Below are positions 48,101-58,899 of a stretch of DNA of 64,000 nucleotides, in pieces. A program made the position numbers and the translations under genes. Each line of letters begins with the position of its first letter. Position 1 is the stretch's first letter. Below the pieces are notes generated by a model. That model saw only the letters and a program-made list of their open reading frames with translations. It had not been told where the DNA came from and ran no database searches. Source of the DNA: Zygnema cylindricum (Eukaryota; Streptophyta; Zygnematophyceae; Zygnematales; Zygnemataceae); NCBI GenBank assembly GCA_037447655.1, contig JBBHKE010001645.1:167106-231105 (forward strand). The letters run 5' to 3'.

Positions 48101-48748
48101 ATCACAAAGTTATCCTTTTAGTTTTAAGGCAAGTGCACTGCCCAGCGTTATCAGTGTCAGATACTTTTCGGGCAGTGAAACATCTTTAACGTCATTTTCA
48201 ACTGCTGGATTATTTTTCTTAGCGTATCTATCGAAAGGTAAGACTGTCATCTTTTAATTGCTTGCCTCAAAAAGAAAACCCAATGGTTGAAAATAAAGTT
48301 AAAGACGTTTTACTGCCTAATTTTCTTTTACCGCGAATAGCGATGGACATTATAATGGATTGAACTACATGATGTGTTTGCATTTACCTTTAGTACTTTG
48401 AAGAAGGTGACATCGTGTTCAAATAGTTTCTTATCCAATTCTAGGTTCTGTTTTCATTCTTGGGACTGTCAGCGGTTGTTGAATTAGTGGTGTCGTGCTG
48501 TTGGTGACTTCACAGTATGTTTTGCATGTCCTGTGTGATTTTATTCAAAGATGTTTTGGAGATTTGACTATTTGTCACTTTTTTCAAATTGAGTTGACCA
48601 TACGTAACTCTGATTTTAAACTACTGGTCATTTGAATGCTTTGCAGGCAATGGAAGAGATGGCAAAGAAGAATCATGGAAAGATATATTGTCCTCGATCT
48701 GGCGCAACTTTCAATTTTGATCAGCTAGTGAAAGCCTATGTGTTTTAG
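45105..48748 (+). CDS. MAEA: MAEA (Gid9-type) subunit of the GID/CTLH E3 ubiquitin ligase, 7 exons, 411 aa
   Basis: Exons are 45105-45404, 46001-46204, 46533-46655, 46809-46994, 47290-47423, 47716-47902 and 48647-48748 (stop TAG). Phases agree and total 1236 nt. The order of domains is N-terminal helix (LLRVPLEHLKK, SRLQGLKRK), LisH (about 141-173, LLIDYMLRSSYY), CTLH (about 169-226, LVDIDIF...ALVWC), CRA with QEFIELVRAERM and ARKHLAPWGAT, then a degenerate RING after KEDPLSQEAFRKL (LVCRITKE...LPNGYVYS...YCPRSG). Length is close to the Arabidopsis protein (about 418 aa as remembered). MAEA pairs with RMD5 to form the catalytic core of the ligase, which in yeast degrades gluconeogenic enzymes; plant substrates are less known. 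The start is the first ATG after an in-frame stop; ATG 45120 is the alternative. Intron 5 has unusual ends. Its partner RMD5 lies 1.8 kb downstream on the other strand. Confidence 0.94.
45968..45998 (+). repeat. Poly-T tract before MAEA exon 2
   Basis: This run of about 27 T ends in AAG, the acceptor used for exon 2 (46001). It is an unusually long but ordinary pyrimidine tract. Confidence 0.8.
47424..47715 (+). other. Probable U12-type intron (GC-AG) in MAEA
   Basis: The donor reads ACACC|GCATCCTAA, which matches the U12 donor RTATCCTTT at A3-T4-C5-C6-T7 but has GC in place of GT or AT. A U12 branch-site match CCTTAAC is at 47695-47701, with the branch A about 15 bases before the acceptor CTTCAG (47715). 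There is no typical long pyrimidine tract. This junction yields LKTP-F-S-Y-E-E, the same spacing as the conserved LKTP-x-x-Y-E in plant MAEA. The nearby in-frame GT donors (at ATA|GTTTCA and GAA|GTTTCC) give the wrong phase. Confidence 0.7.
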
Positions 48749-50570
48749 GCAAAGTCTCAGAAGAAATGCAGCGTATAGGATCCATTCAAGCGTAGCATGC
48801 ATTTTTTTTGTTCCTCTTTTAAATATGTACCATAACCATCTGTGTATATATAACTCAAATAATAATTGGCTATTTGCCATTCGTCATGAAACAAAGGATT
48901 TAGCTGAATTGCTACATGTGTATAGCACAGGATACGTAGCAGCTCGTTGTCCTGCGTTAACAGTAGTGAGAATATTTCTGTTGTGGATTGCTGTCCATTT
49001 GTCTAACTGGAAACAGAAGTATGTTGGGGGCTACCAAATTCTTTATTTTGTAATGATGTCTCATGTTACTCCGGTGGCCGGGCACCTCTATATGGTTGTC
49101 ACTACTGCATTAAAGCATTGCCTATTGAATGTACAAGTGCACATTGACCCTTTGTAATGTACTCTACCTTAGTTCAGTGTTTTTGGCATTATTATGTGCA
49201 GACCCAGTTTTTTCTTTGACATATTGAAGCGCTTGATGTGGACTATGAAGAAATATGATTGTGCAACGTCCGATGCTCCGTAAACTTGTTGAAAAAAAAG
49301 CCATGAATGAAACATGTGATTACAAAATCTACTGAACTAGCATGTTTTAGTTCAGACATTTGAAATTTACCGTATTGCTGAAAAATGCGTCGCTACAATG
49401 CATTGCACTACTGGGAAAACCATTTAAGCACAATCAGCGCTATTGTCGCCTGTGACAAGGAATGACCCTCCATACTTTCTAGAGGAGAATGTCTTTCTTC
49501 AACTATGGAAAAGCTTCCGGCTCTTATAGAAATAATACACCATGGAAACGAGTCATGAGCATGACTATTAGTTTAGAGGTTTCTTGTTTGCTGTATGGGT
49601 TCACCACAAACACACTGACTACCATTATGTACACATGGCCATTGGCCTAACCTTACAATGTGCTGACAGACATGGAGATTTATATATACCATAACACATT
49701 TAACTAAAACCCAACTGGCTGGACAGTACAAGTTGCCGCGGCGTGCAAAACAAGAGAAATCCTAGAACACATGAATGACGATTGATAAGTTTGAAAGGTC
49801 ACCAAAGAGGGAAACGAAAAAAAAAACTTGAGAATCCTAAAAAAGAATCACAGCAGCAGGTAAAGCATGGAAATTCATTTCCTTTTACAATTTCGACAAC
49901 TGGACGAACACTGTTCGGCGAGGAAAACTTCACAAAGAATCAGGCAACCATTCCCATCCAAAACCAAGCTGCGCCCAAAAGAGGGACTTTATTTACAAAC
50001 AATGACCATCAATAGTCTTGTTATCTTACACCAGAGCCCAATCTACACCCAGACAGTGCATCAATTAACCTTATCTACTAGAAATTAGCTATACAAAGTG
50101 CAGGGTTAACTCCCTTACACCAAGCAATATAGTTCTACTGCTCTGTACAAATCATGGTAAATGATAGAGACCTCACAGGTCAGATGAAGCACAACAACCA
50201 GTTGAAATTAAACCTGGAAAATTTCATCCTTAACAGTAGCACAATTCCCCTAATCCAGACCATCTCACTCCTGAACCTAAGCAAGGAAGACTGCTGTTGA
50301 AACAATGAAACTCAAAGAAACAATCAAAAGAAGCTATTGTATATTGCCTGACTATAGTCCACTAAAAAAATCCCTGCGATACATACACATACATTTGACA
50401 GACCAAGGGACACAATCTAAAATGTTGGCAGGACAAGAACCTCTTAAAACTGAATGTAGACACCAGGCTGAATGACTTTTCCCGGTTACTTTAGGGTAGA
50501 CAGATTTGACATCAGAAAGCAACTCGTGAATCCTCAACCCTATTTGGACAGTTCATAGTTGCAGCATAGC
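48749..50570. other. Intergenic space between MAEA and RMD5, shared 3' region
   Basis: This should contain both 3' UTRs. A 139-codon frame that starts within the MAEA stop region (48738-49157) has no domain and is taken as chance. No mobile element was recognised, in contrast to most of the window. Confidence 0.6.
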
Positions 50571-51728
50571 TCAAAAGTGAATTGGTCGACACTGTGTCTG
50601 ATTAGTCTCAATAGGGCAATAAGGGCATTTAAAAGTGCGAGAACTGCCTTTTCCGAGCCTCTGGATAGACAGCTTGCAAAGAACATGGCCACAAGGGAGA
50701 AGCATTGGTGGATTGTCTGTTGAGCTCTGCTCCCTTGAAACTGGACACGCAAAGATGGAATGAAAGTGGAATCCCTTCCCAAGTTCTATCTCCACAGGAA
50801 GCTGCTCCATCTGTTGCCAACTATTTGGCTTTTTGTTTCCCATAAGTGTTGCTAGCTTTAACAGGCTCGGCAAAGCATGTGCTCCTGCTGTAAGAGCCAC
50901 TTGAAGAGGAGACAGAATTGGGCGACCAAGAACAGCACAGCACTGTCTCACGAATTCATCTTCAACACTTTCCCATTGTGAGGGCGCTAGAAGGTCCTTG
51001 TATGGAGATGCCTCTAGTCGGTCGAAATAAAGCAAGCAGCCCATGAGTCGTTGGATTGCTGAAATATGGCTTTGACCAAAGGCAGAAAAGTTGGCTCGAG
51101 CATACGACAAAGCACTCGTCCGCCCATATCGATGCAGCAAGAGAACAAAGTGAAGCTGATGCAGCTTGAATTCAAACGTATGGTTATTATCCTGCTTAGT
51201 TAACTGTTCCCTGTGAGCCTTAGCCCATGCTAGAGCAGGCTCTAGATTTCGCAGACGAATTTGCTGCACAATACTGTGCATCTCAAAAAACTCTGACCTC
51301 AGAGCGTCAGCTGGTTGCACCCCTGCTTCTTCACAAAAAGAGTCTCCTACGTCAAAATATCCCTGACGATAAAAATGCTGCACGATAACGAGATTTAGCA
51401 CGTTTGAATCAAATTCTCCTTCACGCCAAGCTTTCGCTATATCATTACAAAAATTCTTCTCTACAACCTTTCCACACCTGGCTATCGATGCATTCAATTC
51501 TTTCTGCACAGATCCCAGCTCTTCCATCGGTGCGAGCTGCTGGAATTTGCTGTCTAGCTCTGCGAGAATTTCCATGTGGTTCCTGCCTGCTTCCTCCAGT
51601 TGTCCGCACGTGTGAGTAAGGTCCATAAGCATCTTATCGAGAAGCTGCGCTGTCTTCGTAGCTGCCACGCGCTGCTTTTTAGTGACGCGCTCCAACGCAT
51701 CTTGGAGACCCGGCAAATCCATGGCCAT
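50571..51728 (-). CDS. RMD5: RMD5 (Gid2-type) RING subunit of the GID/CTLH E3 ubiquitin ligase, 385 aa
   Basis: This single uninterrupted frame starts MAMDLPGLQDALERVTKKQR and is about the same length as Arabidopsis RMD5. A coiled-coil-like N-terminus (1-90) is followed by LisH (about 109-138, VIVQHFYRQGYFDVGDSFCEEAG-like pattern), CTLH (about 144-200, FFEMHSIVQQIRLRNLEPAL), CRA (about 200-290, ARANFSAFGQSH) and a C-terminal RMD5-type RING. RING ligands visible are C328, C346, H348, C351, C368 and C371 (LPCGHVLC and FKCPYC). RMD5 and MAEA RING domains dimerise to recruit the E2. The gene is intronless, whereas MAEA has six introns. ATG 51728 is the first in frame; ATG 51722 is two codons later. 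A hAT MITE lies about 460 bp upstream. Confidence 0.97.
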   Translation of the reverse strand: MAMDLPGLQDALERVTKKQRVAATKTAQLLDKMLMDLTHTCGQLEEAGRNHMEILAELDSKFQQLAPMEELGSVQKELNASIARCGKVVEKNFCNDIAKAWREGEFDSNVLNLVIVQHFYRQGYFDVGDSFCEEAGVQPADALRSEFFEMHSIVQQIRLRNLEPALAWAKAHREQLTKQDNNHTFEFKLHQLHFVLLLHRYGRTSALSYARANFSAFGQSHISAIQRLMGCLLYFDRLEASPYKDLLAPSQWESVEDEFVRQCCAVLGRPILSPLQVALTAGAHALPSLLKLATLMGNKKPNSWQQMEQLPVEIELGKGFHFHSIFACPVSREQSSTDNPPMLLPCGHVLCKLSIQRLGKGSSRTFKCPYCPIETNQTQCRPIHF

Positions 51729-52184
51729 GGCTGCCCTGAGTATGATTTGATGCCTAATCTTTCTTTTTGTTGGTAATGTGTGCCGGCCCCCAAGGTTCTA
51801 TGCTTCTCCGGAACCTACCGTAGGATCCACTCCCTCGAAATCAGATCCGGTTCAATGTTTAACTTCGATTCGTCAGAAATTGAGCTTTTTAAATCACCGA
51901 CATTTCTGTAATTGAACTCCTATCAGCATTGTTTACAAAAAAAAATGAACCAAGTGATTTATGTACCTTGGACAATTCAAAGGAATATAACATTTTTGAC
52001 CAATCAAACTTATATGTTACGCAATTAGTAATTTTCATACTTTTGGGCACGACTATTTAGTATTTACTGTACTCATTCAACTCGGCTTGATCCGTATTGG
52101 GTGGATCTTACGGAATTCCCGTTTTTTGACGGTTTGCGTCGACTCAAGGCGGGTAGCCGTGGACGATACACTGTGTATTGTTAG
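51729..52184. promoter_or_regulatory. Presumed RMD5 promoter and 5' UTR
   Basis: This is 456 bp between the RMD5 start codon and a hAT MITE. It is placed by position only; no TATA box or known element is assigned. Confidence 0.4.
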
Positions 52185-52537
52185 TAGTGTTGGGTATCGA
52201 AGACCTATTGCCAATATTCGATATATATCGAATTTTAGGTATCTGATAATCGATATATCGAATCCATGTACCTAGAAGCTAAAAATCCGTATATATATGC
52301 GACTTTTTTTTCCCGATATTTTTTCAAAACCCCCCTCCAGTGGCGCGCGCTCAGTGGGGGGGGGGGGGGTCCGTACAATTTTTCGTACTTTAACTGTACG
52401 GACACCCATTTTTGCGATATTATCGCGATAGTTTATGTTGGTCCCGGTACGATATATCGAGGAGTCTGCTCGATCGTTATTCGATATATCAAATATCGAA
52501 ATTATCGCGATATGAATTTACCCGATACCCAACACTA
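52185..52537. mobile_element. hAT MITE, TAGTGTTGGGTATCG family, with target duplication
   Basis: This 353-bp element starts TAGTGTTGGGTATCGAAG and ends ACCCGATACCCAACACTA. The flanks ATTGTTAG (52177-52184) and ACTGTTAG (52538-52545) agree at 7 of 8 positions, the 8-bp duplication expected for hAT. A G-run with the motif AGTGGCGCGCGCTCAGTG (52337-52356) also occurs in hAT-A in the opposite orientation near 13385. Confidence 0.88.
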
Positions 52538-52678
52538 ACTGTTAGTAATTATTTAGGAAACATTACTATTTCTTCACGCTATTAGTAGTTCATATTAGGA
52601 TGATTTATTCTAATTCGGTGCCGAATGACGTGGCTGGCTTTGAACTGTTTAAAGAATTAACGTCAAAAAGTAAACAAC

Positions 52679-52881
52679 TACACCTTGAATCGTTATTAGC
52701 GTATAGAAATTATTAGTGTAAAGAAAAAATTAGCGTCATTTATTCTAATTTAGTGCCAAGAGACGTGGCAGATTATGGTCCACGTCCGTATATAGTGTAA
52801 TTTATTATATTTAAGGTATCAATGTCAAAATTTTGGGGTGCCAATATAGCGTACATAAGGCTAATAACGATTCACGGTGTA
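52679..52881. mobile_element. MITE, second copy of the MAEA-promoter element
   Basis: This 203-bp element has ends TACACCTTGAATCGTTATTA and GATTCACGGTGTA and closely matches 44800-45007. Ends TA|CACC and GGTG|TA suggest a TA target site. Confidence 0.88.
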
Positions 52882-52884
52882 CAA

Positions 52885-53345
52885 TACACCGCGAATCGTA
52901 ATTAGAGTAAATTACTCTAATTCGGTCTCTCGAAATTTCGACTCTATCACATGAAATAGAGTAAATTATTCTAATTTTTTCATTATTCTATTTAAAGATA
53001 AGTTTAATTAGCGTTTTTAATTATAATATAGGTTCGTTTTAAATAGTGTGAAGTACGGACGACCTCCGACCGTGCAAAACATTAGTTTATTAAGTAAAAA
53101 AGTACAAATAATGATTTAATACAGGCCGTTATCATGTAACTGTGTTTTAACAAACCGCATAGTGCAAACGTCAAAGTGACGATAAAATGTACGTTTTGCC
53201 AAATTCTGTACAAATACCTTATTTACAGTAGAGGATATTAGCGTGCCAAATTAGAGTAATTAAATAAATTAGAGTAAACTTCATAGTTGAAACAGCTCTA
53301 TCACACAAATTAGCATTCATTACTCTAATTACGATTCGCGGTGTA
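52885..53345. mobile_element. Inverted-repeat element, TACACCGCGAATCG family
   Basis: This 461-bp element has ends TACACCGCGAATCGTAATTA and TAATTACGATTCGCGGTGTA, perfect inverted copies extending through GAGTAA. It lies 3 bp from the preceding MITE and is non-coding. Confidence 0.85.
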
Positions 53346-54248
53346 CTCTCGTTGACACTGTTTTAAGTTCGAAAGATAAAATTTAGGGGCACCAATGTAG
53401 TGCAATCGACGCTAATAGCGATACACGATGTACTGTTTGCTCGAGGCTTGGTCCAGGACCGGCTGATGTTGGTGCGGACCGGGTACCCCCAGGGTCACCT
53501 CTGCGGTTCAATTGCCGCCCCCTTACGTTCCGCTGAGGTACATGCATGGCGTCAGGTATGCGAATTCACGACGTTGATGTCCAATTCGTACGAATTTCAA
53601 CTTTTTTACGAAAACTACGTAGTATTCGTCTTTTTCATCTTTTTCGTAAAATTCACGTAAATTTCGTTGTACGACCATGTACAAAAACGTACGAAAAGCG
53701 TAATTTTAGAAAATCCTTAAAAATCTTAAAATGTAGGAAAATTTAACATAAATGTACGAAATTGTATGAAAGTGTACCCTAAAAAACTAAATGGTACGAA
53801 ATATCTACAGAAGCCGTACTGAAATATAAAGAAGCGTACGACAATGTACCTTTGAAACCCTAAAAAATCCCAAAAAAAAAACCCTAAAATGTACGAACAT
53901 AGACGGACACTGTACGTAAGTGTAAAAATAATGTACGGGTACAAACCAAGGTACGTATTTTATTTAATTTTCATCATCGTTTGATGCGTACCGTACGTAG
54001 TATTCGTTAGTTTATACCGTGCGTAATATGCGCACGTGACATCTATGATTCACGACGAGAGGAAGCGGACGAATAACTTTAGAACATGTTGGCTGGACTA
54101 TCCTAGATTAACATATAAGAGCAGTAGTGGACGTGTACAAATGGCTCATTAGTGAAAGTACACAAACAAATGAAAAATGGTAGGCGGTGTGCTCATGTAT
54201 TCGAAACTTTTGAAGGAAACTTTGGATTTTAGCGACGATTCTCCGTAG
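53346..54248. other. Spacer, no supported gene
   Basis: A solitary family end lies at 53411-53432 (GCTAATAGCGATACACGATG). The rest is rich in GTACGAAA words. No gene was recognised. Confidence 0.5.
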
Positions 54249-55494
54249 TACACCGTGAATCGTTATTAGCGTTTACAAATTATTAGAGTTGATAATTAGT
54301 TAGTGTTATTTTAATGCTAATTTGAGTTTTGTAACATTTCAAAAAAAAAGTTTAATTCTAAGGGTCGCGCTCCATCGGGCGTTTCTGGTAATCATACGAA
54401 CACGTTTACTGTAGGAATAGTTGTATCAATTCTCCATCAGGTCGTGCCAGCGAGGCACCAATTGCTTACGTGTTGGATTGCGATTGGTTCCATTAAGGAT
54501 CGTTTTCAGCCGGCTGTGAATATTGAAAGATTTGAAAGGGACAAAATCTCAACGGCGTACCTGTACGCACGGCCAAAATATAAGATTTGTAAAAGCGTAT
54601 TAAATTACAACTTTTTTAAGTGCGTAGTTTATACCTATACAAATTATTTCATTATGTTTCAAACTCAAAGTACTTTACACGAAGTAAAAGAAGCGTCAGA
54701 CGGATATCCTCCAACAAAGATTTTTTCGTCGCTTGCGATCAAATTGAATACACCTTATACGAAGGCACGTGACCTTTGCCAAATCTTTGGTTGTAATCTC
54801 TCGTATGTGCGTGGATCATATCTTTCCAAGTGAAGTGAACCAATAGACACGTCCAAAATTTGAAATCGGATGGTCACATTTTTGCCCAAAAGGTTGGAGA
54901 ATCTTTATGAATCTATAGTAAACATGTTTAAAAAAAATATACAGTACGAATTAATACGAGAAGGTAATTTTCCCAATAAACAACCCCACTTTTTGCCTGA
55001 TGGAGCACGACCCTAATTGATCCATAACGCTAATTTAGGTACACCGGATCTGCCGTAATTATATATACTGTAAAATAGTTAAAGGTACAAAATCAAACAA
55101 TCCGTACATCGTCGCGTACTTTTACTATAATTAATCCATCATTCTAATTTTCCGGGTTAATACGCCGTTCATACTTATACACTAAAACAAGTACGGGTAC
55201 AAAATCGTTTATTCTAAACACAGTTCGGTGTGCAACCGACATAAGTTAACTACATTTTCCGTATTATTTTCCGTACTATTTTCCGTAATGAAGTACATTG
55301 TTGTACTAACAAACACCTTCCGTACATCACGCTATTCAAGAAATGAGCACATCATAATTGTTAACACTAATTTATAAGAACCGTAATTAACGTCAAAGAG
55401 AAATTAGTGATGTTAATTTTATTTCAGGTTTCGAGGTCAAAATTTGGGGTCGCCGATATAGAGTACATAACCCTAATAACAATTCAAGGTGTAC
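54249..55494. mobile_element. Inverted-repeat element with a nested insertion
   Basis: The ends are TACACCGTGAATCGTTATTA and TAATAACAATTCAAGGTGTA. The right part (TTTGGGGTCGCCGATATAG) resembles the MITEs at 44800 and 52679. It is split by the element at 54362-55013. Confidence 0.7.
54362..55013. mobile_element. PIF/Harbinger-like element with TAA target duplication
   Basis: This 652-bp element starts GGGTCGCGCTCCATCGGGC, and its right end reads GCCTGATGGAGCACGACCC (inverted, two mismatches). It is flanked by TAA at 54359-54361 and 55014-55016. GGG starts with a 3-bp TWA duplication fit PIF/Harbinger. A 130-codon open frame (54444-54833) fills much of the interior, but it matches no transposase motif I know. 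Confidence 0.72.
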
Positions 55495-58235
55495 TTTTCA
55501 GAATTTACTACAATATTGTCGAAGAACGGAATCGTTACTTTATATTGTGATAGTTGTAGACGTGGGTACAATTTGTGACGGTTGTAGACGACTACAAATC
55601 TTGGGACAATGGGTGACGTCTACAAAAACAACGACAGTTGTAGACGTCGAGTTATTTGGTGACATTGTAGATGTTTAGAGTTTATTGACATTGCGAAGTC
55701 ATGCTCAATTATGACGCCATTACTACTAAAGCTTTTCGCCATGGCTTCCTGAATTCTTTTATTTTTATCTTTTATCACTCGATATGTTATCAAATTACGA
55801 CCTAAGGAATAATAATAATAAAAAAAGATCTCTTTCATTCCATACCATTATTGTTGTTTTACATTCCGATAAGAAGGAGAGAGAGGAGCAGCAAGGAGAA
55901 AGAGGAGAGACGAGGACGACGTAGACTTTTCCAAAAGACATGAATAAAAGCGGACCCTGAATTTTTTTTTACGTACATGCTTGTCATTTTCAACATACAT
56001 GCACGTGACAAGCTCGCCATTTTCTACATACATGCACGTGACAAACAAAGGAAAAAATAGCGTGTACTCTCATTCGTGCAAAAATTGCAAAAGCGTGTGA
56101 CGCACAGACAACGTTTTCATATTCGTCGATCAACCATTACTTTTAATAAAATCGAATTGTGAGTCCATTTCAACAAAAGTTTGACGATAAGCTAACATGA
56201 CGTGGCAGTGGGTCGAAAAGATTGTTGCAAGTCCCATTTTATGTGAAAACACTAGAGAAAAAAAACTCATACTTTGAACACATGGGCACACCGTCGTACA
56301 CAAGAAAAAGAAATGCACAAGTGTTTGCTAACGGTCTACTATTGTTTTATCCTCAACGGAAGCCAAACTATAGTAATAAACTTTTGACACTGTCTTTAGT
56401 TCGAGAAAGACCAATACCTAGCCGTCAGCATCAAGGTTTAAAAGTAGTGTATATGTTATTCTAAAAGAAAATGGTCGTAAAATTGTTTTTGTCACGAAAC
56501 ATTTTATTTTCCTCTCTTATTAGTTATACTTTTACTCGCCATATTAGAAGGTGTAAACATGTGGCTACCATTTTTCTTTCACTGTGCATAACAATTATGC
56601 TAATAAGCCATCAAAATTAGTCGAAGAGGAATTCAACCAATTGTTTGCTAAATTTAGGATTAGTAACGGATGGCGTTCTTCCATTAGTTTATAACATACC
56701 TTGGGTCACTTTTACCTCTAACAACAATAATTTGTGCATTTGTTTTGCCTTTAACAATAAAAGTGTATGTTAATTCTTTTTATTGTTACTATTCGATAAG
56801 TAGTTGAAAAGGTCCATATTATTTAATTATGATTTTGTGTACTATGTAGTAAATACAATCATAATTTGGTTTGAACGTAAGGAGATTGCGGATAATTCAT
56901 AACACATCAACATAAAAATATTTAAGCCAAAAAGGTACATTTTTGCGAATGAAGTAGCACAAATTCATGTAAATAGTGCTTAGCCAATGTAATGTTCAAT
57001 AGTGTAACACTCGGCTTTGATTTACTTAAAACTCCATTGCTAATGACACGCATTTACATGAGTTAACAACGATGACACCCTCTTACACAACTCTCTCACA
57101 ATTTACGTCTATCTCTTAAATTTATAAAGTGGACGAGAATACAACAAAACTATAATTTGGCGTCTATATAAATAAAAGTGTCGATGCTTTGCAGATTAAT
57201 CATAATTTGGCAATCATGAAATGATAATGCTTAAAATATGTACGAAACTCTGTACGAAACTCGAGATATTGTGATAGCTGTATAGTTAAAATATTTTGTT
57301 AATTGAAATTTTAAAACCTCATTCTAGGAAATATAGTATGAAGTTCAACAAATTAAAACATAGAAGAAACCAGCGTAAAAATTGAAACTGTGGCCTCTAT
57401 TGGCCCACAAAGTATGCAGCTTATGTAAAGCCTCTAGGATTATCTTTTCCCCTTCCACTTTCCCCCTAAATAAGTACCACCCTAAAACACAAATATTTTG
57501 ACCACCCTCACCCGTCTGACGGCTCGACTCCTCGGAGCCGAACCCAAAAAGAATCACTCAATTTGCTCCCCTGAGCAGTTAGTTACGGTTGTTCAAAGTC
57601 AGTCTCTTTATACAAATGATCTCTAAAAGAGAGGCGGCTAAATATTCCTAAGTCCTAGTCCGCCTACTCACAAACGCCTACTACAAAACCCTGCTTCAAT
57701 AAAAAGAGTGTACAGTACAAGAAGGTAAAGTGGTCGTTGTACTTATTGTACAACAATTGCACGGCATGGCCTTCCAAGCAACGCCTATCAACTCGGGAGC
57801 CATGGTTTCTCCTCTCGTCTTTTTCGGTATCCCATTATATCTCGCCACGTGGCATTGTGTGACTCTACCACTGAAAGCCGCCAAAATTTCCATTACGGGT
57901 TGGCGGCTGTAACGCGGACCGTCCGATCAAATATATTTACATGGCTCGATTCTCCCCTGTAATGTGAACGCATGCCCTCGGTTCACATGCGTCGCTACAA
58001 AAGTTTTAACGATTGAAATGAGTTAAGCCGATTAGTAAGTCTTTATGAGAATATCCGCCCGTTATATGTAGCGATCGTCTGTGACTTTAATGGATGGCGT
58101 ACTATTTTGAACTATGTGGACGTTAGTTTCAATCGATCTCACCTTTTTGTTAAAAGACTTACGTCTTTGTCTAAGTCACCAAATTTAGTGCGAGAAAAGC
58201 TGACCATTGTTTCACTTCTCTTTGAAGCTCTCTAC

Positions 58236-58279
<44 letters not shown>

Positions 58280-58899
58280 GCCATCAAAGTCCAAAGAGCG
58301 AATTATCCTGATACTCCACAGCAATTTTAGTCATTTTTTAATTTTAGCCACGATTCTCTGCTTGATAAATTAGTTTGGAGAGTCTGGTTTTGGTTATAAG
58401 TAGTACAACCATTTTTTGTGGGTTATGAACCGATTTTATATTTTGTTTTGACCTTCTCTCGAACAAACTTCGGTCGATATCCCTATTTTTAGCTTTAATG
58501 ATGTTTTGGATTTCTTGAAATAGAGCAAACTTGACTATCTGAAAAGACATTTGAGTTCCCGTTTCATAAATCTGAGTTCGTGAGAGATTTCACCCGTAAT
58601 TCTTTAGTGTGACCTGAGAAGCCATGTGCACTCGGCCTCTATGGTGGGTGAGCATTACTACTTTATTCTTCTTCTATAACATGTCTCTAAATCAATTTGC
58701 AATGTATCCGGTTATATCAGCGTAAAGAACATCTCCATGCGGTGATGCCACTCGATGTAGTGATAGGTGTCCTCCCTCCCAAATGCTGTCATAGCTCCCT
58801 TTGTGCCCGCAAATATTCATCCGCTTTTTAGTACCTCCAGAGTCTTTGTTTCCAAGTTCGTTTAAAATTTTGTTACTAAGGAACTATCTGATTCTTGAC
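55495..58899. other. Intergenic, no supported gene
   Basis: Positions 55540-55680 repeat GTTGTAGACG and its complement several times. A (CT)n microsatellite lies at about 58236-58277. Short frames on both strands have no domain. Confidence 0.5.

Noticed and set aside
48738-49157. 139-codon frame after MAEA
   Set aside because: It overlaps the MAEA stop region, has no domain and most likely lies in the 3' UTR.
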